DNA of 12,101 bases from a bacterium (GTDB lineage Bacteria > CSSED10-310 > JAJRTK01), in assembly GCA_024278345.1 (NCBI GenBank), contig JAJRTK010000048.1, forward strand, positions 1 to 12,101. The letters are read 5' to 3'. A model generated the notes under the pieces. The model was not told the origin of the DNA. It ran no database searches and worked only from the letters and a program-made list of their open reading frames with translations. This document shows positions 6,801-12,101 of the stretch, in pieces. Every line of letters starts with the position of its first letter. The first letter of the stretch is position 1. The translations under genes were made by a program, and so were the position numbers.

Positions 6801-9276
6801 AAAATTCGCCATTCTCTTGCCGTTTTCGGACATAGTGCGACGAGCGTGCCAGTATTTCCAGCTTGAGCAGTCCTTCTTCCACGGTGTTTCTGTCGGGATT
6901 GAGGACGACAAACTCCAGCTCTTGCTGCGTTCCCGCATCCAGCGTTTTGGGGTGCCGTCGGATGCCCACGAGATAGGATTGCGGTTCGTTCCATTCCTCT
7001 CCGACGCTGGCCGTGCGACCGTCGAAATCGACCACCGTGGCCGAGACCCTGATCCCGTGTTTCCCCGCAAGCGCTGATTCTCCCAAGGGGAGCTCGAAGG
7101 TCGCTTCCCCGGAGGCGTCAAGGAGTGTTTCTCCAGACTCCAAAAGCAGCCCGTTCTTGGGATCCAGGCTCCCGAACTCGTAAGGAAGATCCCCTTCCAC
7201 TTCGTAACGGCTCGGAGCCGTCTCGACTTTCCAGCGTACCTTGCCGTTCTTCACCGGCCCGCCAGCATAGTAGCGACCGGTGATGGTGCAGAGCAAAAGC
7301 TGCTCCTCCCCTTCCATGTTCACGAACTCGGATGCCGGGCGTGACGTTCGGCGGAACCGGATCCCCGCGAAATGCCTCGGAGGACGGAACTCCTGCACCT
7401 GGAAGGTCCGTTGCGCGAGAGGAGAATCTTGTTCCAAGTCGAGCTTCAAGGTGTAGGTCCCCAGAGGAGCGTAAGCCGGGATGGGGAAGCGACCGGCCAC
7501 CGTGCCGAACTCGCTCGGCTCCAACGTTTCTCGGAGGACTCTTTCTTCTTTGGAATCCAGGATCTCCAGAATCACCTTGGGACGTTGCGGGGGACGGATG
7601 GCCTTTTCAGAAAATTCCCGGAGGACACCCTTGAACTCCACCGTCTCTCCCGGGCGGTAAACACCACGCTCCGTAAAGAGTGTGGCAAGAAACGGATTCT
7701 CCTTCCCGCCGCGGGGCCCTCTAGGTATGCCGCTAGGAAGCTTGAGGCCCTCTTTTCGCTTGATTTCGATGTAGCTCCCATCCTCTTGGCTCGCCACGAT
7801 CAAGGAGTCGAGCTTCTCGGGCTGAAGCTTGAGCGGCTGTGCCAAGACCTCCGTGACGACGCCCACGTTCGCCGTAAGGCAAGGCTTCCCTTTCCGCACC
7901 AGCAAGAGACCGTCTTCACCCGTGAGCCCCAGGTAGAAAGCTTGGTCTCCAGCTCGCGCCATCACCGCCGCGCCTCCCAAGGGAAGACCGGTTCGGAGAG
8001 AGGTGACCCAGACCAGTAGGTCGGTCTCCGAAATCTTGTAGGAAATCCCGAGATCCGTCACACGAAAAAGGGAAGGCGCCGATTGTGCCGTAGAATTCGG
8101 TCCTTCTCCATGAAGCTGCACCAGCGTGACGGATCCGCGCCTCGCTGATTCCCGGAAGCTCAGAGGGACGGAGAAGGAGACCGGACCTTCATTTCCAACA
8201 CGATTGAAAAATAGCTCCCTGTCGCTCTCCACGCCTTCCGCGAAGATACGGAGCTGCGGGCGCTCACTAAAAGCCAGCGCCAACGCTTCGCTCTCCAGTT
8301 CCAAGGCCTGTTTCAGCGCCGCGAAGCTCTTTTTCCGCTCTCCCTTGAGCAGTGCTTGGGCACGAGCGGCCAAAAGAGGCGGAATAGAGAGCACATCGAC
8401 GTTGAATGCGCTCACCGACGTCACCGTGCTGGCAAGCATCTGGCGGCCATCGCGCTCTATCACGCCTTGGCTGTTCGAAAGCTCCAGAGACGGAGCATAC
8501 TCGGGGATCTCCACCACCGGCTTGATGCTCTCGTAATACTCTTGTCCCAAGCCGTTGGGGGTTCCGTGGGGAATCTTGAAACCAATCTTCTTCCCAAGTT
8601 TAAAACTGCCGAACAACTCCACTCCCATGCCATGGGAGAGAGGAACCCGGCGCACCCGCTGCCAAAAGATTGCCGCCCGTGGCAGAACGCGAAGTTTCTC
8701 CCGCAACATCCTGATGGGAACGTATCCGTCGAACACCAGCGTCACGGAACGGCTGGTGGTGGAGGGGATGAGCCCGGTCAGTGTGAACCGGCTCCGCGAC
8801 TCGAATTCCTCGACGTAGTCCGCTTGCAGCCTTTCCCCGTCAACCGATTTGAGACCTTTTTTTAGAATCACTCGCGTTTGCACTCGACCGTCTCGGAATG
8901 CCTTGGGAGAGACCGTAAAAACGGCCGTTTGCATGCGACGCACATCGCTTGTCCAGCTCTTGAGGATCGGCGATTCGGCATCATCCCGAAGAGCCCACTG
9001 GACTTGCTGTCCGTTCTGCATCACCACGAGATGATCCACCAGATCGCCCACCGTCACCTCGCCGCTGAGCTGAATCTGTAACCGCCAATCGGGGCCCGGC
9101 GCCACTCCCGAAGGCAGGACCTGCAGCCATTGACTACGGTTCTTAGGAAGATAAAGATTGGATTTCTCAACATAGAGCCTCTCCTCAGATCCCATTGCCG
9201 GCGCCGCCATCAGCAGTCCGCCCGTCACGAGAGCCAGCAGGATCGGCGTCATGCGCCAGTCAGTTCTCTGTTTCAC
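3802..9276 (-). CDS. yfhM: Bacterial alpha-2-macroglobulin, thioester type
   Basis: This is a 1824-residue secreted protease trap. In this family a protease cleaves a bait region, the protein changes shape, and a Cys-Gln thioester binds the attacker covalently. The N-terminus has a basic start, a hydrophobic core (about 10-26) and an AMG-S cleavage site near residue 29, and it lacks a lipobox cysteine. An MG2-type macroglobulin domain begins before GVYRPG (538). The A2M domain lies near 1115-1200 (LPDTMTTYRIYAVA). The thioester CVEQ is at Cys 1338 to Gln 1341, followed by the alpha-helical thioester domain. The C-terminal region carries the family motif IRDDRVLAF and ends with the MYEPEV block. 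The start is GTG at 9276 with AGGAGG eight bases upstream. Length is somewhat above the E. coli homologue (about 1650). The neighbour pbpC on the same strand supports a role in periplasmic defence linked to wall repair. E. coli YfhM is a lipoprotein, whereas this one should be soluble or held by partners. Confidence 0.95.
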   Translation of the reverse strand: MKQRTDWRMTPILLALVTGGLLMAAPAMGSEERLYVEKSNLYLPKNRSQWLQVLPSGVAPGPDWRLQIQLSGEVTVGDLVDHLVVMQNGQQVQWALRDDAESPILKSWTSDVRRMQTAVFTVSPKAFRDGRVQTRVILKKGLKSVDGERLQADYVEEFESRSRFTLTGLIPSTTSRSVTLVFDGYVPIRMLREKLRVLPRAAIFWQRVRRVPLSHGMGVELFGSFKLGKKIGFKIPHGTPNGLGQEYYESIKPVVEIPEYAPSLELSNSQGVIERDGRQMLASTVTSVSAFNVDVLSIPPLLAARAQALLKGERKKSFAALKQALELESEALALAFSERPQLRIFAEGVESDRELFFNRVGNEGPVSFSVPLSFRESARRGSVTLVQLHGEGPNSTAQSAPSLFRVTDLGISYKISETDLLVWVTSLRTGLPLGGAAVMARAGDQAFYLGLTGEDGLLLVRKGKPCLTANVGVVTEVLAQPLKLQPEKLDSLIVASQEDGSYIEIKRKEGLKLPSGIPRGPRGGKENPFLATLFTERGVYRPGETVEFKGVLREFSEKAIRPPQRPKVILEILDSKEERVLRETLEPSEFGTVAGRFPIPAYAPLGTYTLKLDLEQDSPLAQRTFQVQEFRPPRHFAGIRFRRTSRPASEFVNMEGEEQLLLCTITGRYYAGGPVKNGKVRWKVETAPSRYEVEGDLPYEFGSLDPKNGLLLESGETLLDASGEATFELPLGESALAGKHGIRVSATVVDFDGRTASVGEEWNEPQSYLVGIRRHPKTLDAGTQQELEFVVLNPDRNTVEEGLLKLEILARSSHYVRKRQENGEFYWTWDQTWVRAFGGDLALKSGKATTLFDTRIGGEYLIQVSYLKPDGTRVASSTKLEVAGYWEGDEYQRAHYPERSAQIKLDRQEYKVGDQMRVKMAAHRVPAATLLTLERDGIFWHKVIVGKLDGEIIPLTKEYRPNIYLSALGTLPRTTFPNYRNESDSGAPGFVFGVISVPVRMKTGGLEIRIARGERELKAAPGENKTLELQILQHDGSPADAEVAVGVVDERVLALTRYTTPRLEGLLRFFQPLSVFSDDLRTSLVGQELQERLQRFTGGDGMYIKPPRPMASKIRKNFNPVAYFAPALRTDKEGRIQIKVKLPDTMTTYRIYAVACDRGRGFGSSELPLRVSSDFYIEPGVPRFLTKGDEFRFSVAAFNKTADAGMIRMSVESGPEIDLETAPQSQPIEAHDRLLIPVLGKATRAGKTSLTFEGSLAGKRDGIEIKLPVHSGYTPQRDWLNTVIRGEATMTYQFPEAILTRLEELAPDSVQVRLSLSRSGLSRVTPALRYLLRYPYGCVEQTSSKVLPLAGLRTLIAKGLLPGIGSSETDRYLKAGVDRILSMQTYTGGFAYWPGGRRPHPWGTIYALNALWAAAEAGYPVPRKQLDDAYKYLENVMNSSSDSSFRPTFDAMGAWLLARKGSLAPETYTRLSKNRDASSREIRALLLLAAQAQEIVPEEEVREKTLELLKETPPQAPSGPFRALHRGTALTLLLGEKLLPDEPGLFELAESLLGQMAKSGRWSSTADTGWALLAIARLYDTTDHPMETSFQIQQPGEKAMEISLNASGNASWSLDPKAFLENPSVKITTDFEGPIHATLVLDYPRVELAKEGLEAGFRVEKFIENTNDKETIRVGDIVRIRVQITPTRDQPTYLSYLVLDDPLPAGLVAINSALANEESPSDTDNQLEENGPADPNSQAMERWFGSSVQPFYPNFFEIRDDRVLAFRDSLYSYATFEFTYYARAVCAGNFVLPSTKAQLMYEPEVQGISPKKRFWIAERDSKTQ

Positions 9277-9284
9277 CTACCCGA

Positions 9285-9290
9285 CCTCCT
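9285..9290 (-). promoter_or_regulatory. Shine-Dalgarno for the macroglobulin gene
   Basis: A perfect AGGAGG lies eight bases before GTG 9276 and supports that start over the internal ATG at 9252. Confidence 0.75.
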
Positions 9291-9528
9291 CCATTTGGGA
9301 GCGACTTGCAACCGCGCTCCCTGCTATCAAGCTTTCAAGCCGCCAGAGCCATCGCCGCCAGGGGCCACTGTTTCGGCCAAAAAGGACAATCTCTTCTACG
9401 GTAATGCCTCTAGAAAAAATAGCAATAACCGCGCCAAACATCTTCCAAGCAGTACTTTCTTACAACCAGAGTTTGGGAATGAGGCCCGAATGACTTTCTT
9501 GTGAGGGCCAGCCACGGTGCTCTTGGCC

Positions 9529-9558
9529 ATGGGTTGAGCTCTCGGAACCCCATTTTTT
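9529..9558 (+). terminator. Candidate Rho-independent terminator, plus strand
   Basis: ATGGGTT (9529-9535) pairs with AACCCCAT (9546-9553) with one bulged C. The loop is ten bases and is followed at once by a T-rich tract (TTTTTTCTTTT). No recognised plus-strand gene lies upstream, so it may be a remnant or chance. Confidence 0.35.
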
Positions 9559-9656
9559 CTTTTGTTGCGTTCCGCTCCCATCGGGCGCCATCCGACGCCC
9601 GCTGTCCGCCTCTGCAAACACCGTATTGGCAGGGCTTGGACCCCAAGGGGAAAGAT

Positions 9657-9731
9657 CCAGGCGCCCCATGGATGATTTGCGAGCAAAGACCGGATGACGA
9701 GCTCCTCGCAAAGAGAACCAGGCACCCCATG
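9657..9731. repeat. Imperfect direct repeats flanking an inverted repeat
   Basis: CCAGGCGCCCCATG (9657-9670) and CCAGGCACCCCATG (9718-9731) match at 13 of 14 positions. Between them TTTGCGAG (9676-9683) and CTCGCAAA (9705-9712) form a perfect eight-base inverted repeat with a 21-base loop. This could be a small mobile-repeat remnant or a structured transcript element. Its function is not known. Confidence 0.5.
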
Positions 9732-9848
9732 AAGGAGGAGCGTGGAACTGTTGGGTCACCGCGTGTCCCGGTTGACACAAAAACGAAAAAAAACCTGGCG
9801 GATCGATCACAAGGACCTCCCGGCAAGACATCCGGCACCCACAACCTA

Positions 9849-10013
9849 GTCAACTCGTTTACTATTCTCGACGTCGTTCCCCCCCAGGGATGGGGCGTTG
9901 GCGAACCCGCAATCATTACCTTGAGCGGCGATGTGAGTCTTTCCTGCGACTTTTTCTCCGTCTACTTCGATCTTTGTGATGTCGCTCCGCTCACAATTCG
10001 AGATCCGTGTTAG
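9849..10013 (+). pseudogene. 3' relic of a paralogue of the secreted protein gene
   Basis: This stretch aligns without gaps to 11950-12101, the visible end of the secreted-protein gene, with 140 of 152 bases identical. It encodes VNSFTILDVVPPQGWGVGEP and continues to a TAG stop at 10011, ending IRDPC. The match begins abruptly at 9849. Sequence before it shows no similarity to the parent gene, and no signal peptide or 5' part is present, so it cannot encode the full protein. Most differences are silent, which suggests the source was a working gene copy and not a decayed one. It lies five bases from the end of the convergent kinase-like gene. A plus-strand open frame runs through it from 9501, but the upstream part does not look coding. 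Confidence 0.8.
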
Positions 10014-10017
10014 AAGA

Positions 10018-11163
10018 TCAGGCGAACCCACTCCTCCGCAGGGCTGGCGAGAGAAGTGCCGCCAGTGACGAAGGCCGATCAAGGATATCTTGGCCTGCGT
10101 GGATTACATAGGAGCTGCTTTGCTGGACTAGCCGCCGGAGGACCTCGAGGTGTTGACGGGCAGACGAGGCTTCCAGAGTCAGCAGGTGGTTTTGCCCGAT
10201 GACCCGGAATAGAGACTCCACGTCTTGAAGGGCTTCCAGGCGGCTCTCGGGTTCAGGGGCGATGAGGGGAAAGAAAAGGAGCTTGGGGATGCAGCCCGGC
10301 TGGGTACTGCCCGGTGTGATTGCCTCCAGGTCAAACCACCGTTTGGAACCGTCCCGTGGGCTTGTGTGCCAGTAAGGGAGCAGTTGGGGAAAGAGCCGAG
10401 CTGAGCTGAAGAGCAAGCGGGCACCGGATCGCAGCGTCCATGCCGAGATTCGAGGGCCCGAGGCTCTCAGAATGACTGAATCGTCGGATACCAGCTTCCA
10501 GCCCAATCGCATCATGACCAAAGCGAGAGTGGACTTGCCGCTTCCGCTGTCGCCCGCCAGCAGACAGCCATGGCCATCTCGGGTCAGGGCGGCGGCGTGC
10601 ATGGCGTACCACTGCCGGAAGTGGAGCAGGCTCAATAGGCATAGAAGAAGGAACGTGAGCTGCCGATCCGTGGGTGAATTCGAGCCACTCCATTCCGCTG
10701 GATCCATCACCCCGACTCCTGAACCGGCATGAGAATCCAGCTCTACCACCGAGCGGCCAAGGGAGATATAATAATGTTTCTCGTGGCTCCGGATTTCAAC
10801 GCCGTTGAAGTCGGCAATCCCTGATGCCGTCGGCGGCAGAGAGCCATCGCCCTGCCCGGCGGAGAGATCCAGCGTGAGCTTTGGGTCCGAGCCACGAGGT
10901 TCGGCTGGCGATCGGCCAAAATAGAGGTCCAAGATCCCGTGGATTTTCCGCGTTACCGCCGGATGATCGCATCGGATCAGGAGCGTGACGGTCTGGCGCT
11001 CCCAACCAATGACGACGATCCGCTCGACGAGGGAGGCCGCCGGGGAGGGAACATGGCGGGAAGTTGGTCTTGTCGGACGTTGGGAAACTGTGCCCGACGA
11101 GTTGTGGGTGGTGGGGACTTGTCCATCGCGGGAATCGGGAAACTGGTGCTGTTGATCTCTCAT
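10018..11163 (-). CDS. HPr kinase-like P-loop protein
   Basis: This 381-residue protein resembles the catalytic core of HPr kinase/phosphorylase (COG1493 type). Residues 189-228 line up closely with that family: His 189 in MHAAAL, the P-loop GDSGSGKST (204-212) and the acidic pair in LVSDD (Asp 227-228). The family signature after the P-loop (EIRGLG type) is not seen, so it is probably one of the many HprK-related proteins of unknown substrate and not the regulator of sugar uptake. Residues 1-45 are polar and likely disordered; 46-190 are a non-catalytic domain with a leucine-rich stretch near 169-181. The start is ATG 11163 with GAAGG six bases upstream. No HPr or phosphotransferase gene is in view. 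Relatives are found next to peptide-modification genes in some bacteria, but no precursor peptide is recognised here. Phosphotransfer is likely; the target is unknown. Confidence 0.85.
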   Translation of the reverse strand: MRDQQHQFPDSRDGQVPTTHNSSGTVSQRPTRPTSRHVPSPAASLVERIVVIGWERQTVTLLIRCDHPAVTRKIHGILDLYFGRSPAEPRGSDPKLTLDLSAGQGDGSLPPTASGIADFNGVEIRSHEKHYYISLGRSVVELDSHAGSGVGVMDPAEWSGSNSPTDRQLTFLLLCLLSLLHFRQWYAMHAAALTRDGHGCLLAGDSGSGKSTLALVMMRLGWKLVSDDSVILRASGPRISAWTLRSGARLLFSSARLFPQLLPYWHTSPRDGSKRWFDLEAITPGSTQPGCIPKLLFFPLIAPEPESRLEALQDVESLFRVIGQNHLLTLEASSARQHLEVLRRLVQQSSSYVIHAGQDILDRPSSLAALLSPALRRSGFA

Positions 11164-11228
11164 TGTGAGCCTTCGTGGCTGGGAAATCGAACCGATGCCA
11201 AAGTTTGAGAGGCTTCCGTCGTCTGCCT

Positions 11229-11258
11229 TTTATAGCGGCGTATGGCTTTGGCTGCCAA
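11229..11258 (-). promoter_or_regulatory. Probable sigma-70 promoter of the kinase-like gene
   Basis: On the minus strand TTGGCA (11258-11253) and TATAAA (11234-11229) are separated by 18 bases. Transcription would start near 11222, leaving an untranslated leader of about 60 bases before ATG 11163. Confidence 0.5.
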
Positions 11259-11359
11259 TCTGGTTCCAAACCCCACCGATAAATAGCTCGGTCCCTTGTG
11301 CTTCGAATTTTGTCTTGCCAAGAGGGAATGAGAGGATTGATGGGGTTTGCTAACTCCTT

Positions 11360-11376
11360 GAGTTTAACGTAAGCTC
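11360..11376. promoter_or_regulatory. Imperfect palindrome, possible operator
   Basis: GAGTTTA-ACG-TAAGCTC has 6 of 7 matching pairs around a three-base centre. It lies in the divergent intergenic region, 66 bases before the plus-strand start codon, a plausible place for a regulator site. No known binding motif is recognised. Confidence 0.2.
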
Positions 11377-11442
11377 AGAAAGTTGGCCACGCCCTTGCCA
11401 GCGCTAGAGAACGGAGCCGAATTTATAGGAGGACGTCGGAAG

Positions 11443-12101
11443 ATGTCGAAGACCATTGCCTTCACCAGTTCGATTCTCGTAACGTTCTTATTGATAGCGA
11501 GTCATGCTCTGGCCTGGACGCCGGGAGGGAGAGACCCGGTGGGTACGACGACGATCATCATCGGGCAGGCGTCGCCGACCCCTGCCTCCAAAGGAGCGAT
11601 CTCCACCGATTTCGATGGCATCCCGATTCCCCTTGGGTTCGGCCCCATCGGCTTGGAGTTCGATATGGAGGCGGAGACCGTCACCTTCATTCAAGAGGCG
11701 GATTCGACGGTCCCACGGAGTTCTGTTCCGTCAAGGCGGCCCCCTGCGGGAAGATCTGTTGCCGGACCTGTGGCAGCGGTCTGGCCGGTGATCAACAGCA
11801 GTTTTGACCTGGCGAGTGTGTCGTGTACGAATTGTGGAACGGCCTGCGGTGTGGGTCAGACTTCGAGGAGTATCACACTGCAATTGGTTGCCAATTCCCT
11901 TGTTCCTCCCGGCATGGGAGGCTCCCAAACAACAGAGGTGAAGGTCCACGTCAACTCGTTTACTATTCTCGACGTCGTTCCCCCCCAGGGATGGGGCGTT
12001 GGCGAACCCGCAATCATTACCTTGAGCGGGGATGTGAGTCTTTCCTGCGACTTTTTCTCGGTCTATTTCGATTTATGTGCTATCGCGCCTCCCACGATCC
12101 G
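11443..12101 (+). CDS. Partial secreted cysteine-containing protein
   Basis: ATG 11443 follows AGGAGG (11427-11432) by ten bases and the frame is open for 219 codons to the right edge. A clear signal peptide is present: SK-positive start, hydrophobic core to about residue 20 and cleavage after SHALA (residue 24), so the protein is exported. The mature part begins WTPGGRDPVG and looks like beta-rich, glycine-, valine- and proline-rich sequence, with a CTNCGTAC cluster and a final VNSFTILDVVPP module. The module loosely resembles an immunoglobulin-like/TIG strand pattern, which is inference. Between about 11698 and 11802 the frame given is proline/serine/arginine-rich, while another frame gives cysteine-rich sequence with much better third-position GC, suggesting two compensating indels. 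A relic of a paralogue lies at 9849-10013 and ends with this module, so the true stop is probably just outside the window. The family is not recognised. Confidence 0.75.
   Translation, partial: MSKTIAFTSSILVTFLLIASHALAWTPGGRDPVGTTTIIIGQASPTPASKGAISTDFDGIPIPLGFGPIGLEFDMEAETVTFIQEADSTVPRSSVPSRRPPAGRSVAGPVAAVWPVINSSFDLASVSCTNCGTACGVGQTSRSITLQLVANSLVPPGMGGSQTTEVKVHVNSFTILDVVPPQGWGVGEPAIITLSGDVSLSCDFFSVYFDLCAIAPPTI

Larger units (their letters stand above)
9277..10017. other. 741-bp intergenic region without an intact gene
   Basis: This region lies between the kinase-like gene and the macroglobulin gene, both on the minus strand. Open frames on both strands here read as low-complexity, arginine-, serine- and proline-rich shadow protein and lack good start signals. 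Items that can be supported are a relic of a secreted-protein gene (9849-10013), a direct-repeat and hairpin structure (9657-9731) and a candidate plus-strand terminator (9529-9558). An eight-T run on the minus strand (9786-9793) follows only a weak stem and is not called. A macroglobulin promoter should lie in the left part, but no convincing -35/-10 pair was found. Confidence 0.6.

Noticed and set aside
9501-9848. Plus-strand frame leading into the relic
   Set aside because: The part before 9849 has no similarity to the paralogue, no signal peptide and no ribosome site. Only the 3' relic is supported.
9410-9916. Minus-strand open frame of 168 codons in the intergenic region
   Set aside because: It reads through the repeat/hairpin and antisense to the secreted-protein relic, with serine- and arginine-rich filler sequence.
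11180-11200. GGTTCGAT-like motif on the minus strand, suggestive of a tRNA T-loop
   Set aside because: The flanking bases do not pair into a T-stem and no other tRNA arms are present.
11504-11791. Second plus-strand frame inside the secreted-protein gene
   Set aside because: It is out of frame with the signal peptide and reads as arginine-rich filler. The cysteine-rich segment is in the third frame and is discussed as a frameshift.

Overview
The window reads as chromosomal DNA of a GC-rich (roughly 60 % by eye), diderm bacterium. The best clue is a bacterial alpha-2-macroglobulin gene next to a penicillin-binding protein 1C gene. These two make a classic periplasmic pair in Gram-negative lineages. 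Nothing in the sequence fixes the phylum. No rRNA, tRNA, CRISPR array, transposase or phage gene was recognised.

Layout. Positions 805 to 1 (minus) hold a partial gene that starts at GTG with a good Shine-Dalgarno sequence. It is easy to miss because it has no ATG start and runs off the window edge in a 27-bp tandem repeat encoding a nine-residue motif. Positions 3600 to 946 (minus) hold pbpC, and 9276 to 3802 (minus) hold a large thioester alpha-2-macroglobulin with a plain secretion signal rather than a lipobox. Positions 9277-10017 contain no convincing intact gene. They hold a paired repeat around a hairpin, a possible plus-strand terminator and a 165-bp relic of a secreted-protein gene. 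Positions 11163 to 10018 (minus) hold an HPr-kinase-like ATPase with its own probable promoter. From 11443 (plus) a secreted cysteine-containing protein begins and runs off the right edge.

How the genes fit together. The macroglobulin and PBP1C probably work together at the cell wall. In the published view of this pair, the macroglobulin traps proteases that enter the periplasm, and PBP1C repairs peptidoglycan. The repeat protein lies downstream of them on the same strand but has a 140-bp gap and no evident functional tie. The kinase-like gene and the secreted-protein gene are divergent and share a 279-bp intergenic region. A relic of a second secreted-protein gene lies just beyond the far end of the kinase gene, so the kinase sits between two members of that family.

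The points most worth checking are the hidden repeat gene with its nearly identical repeat array, the paralogue relic whose mismatches are all at one end, and two apparently compensating one-base indels in the secreted-protein gene.
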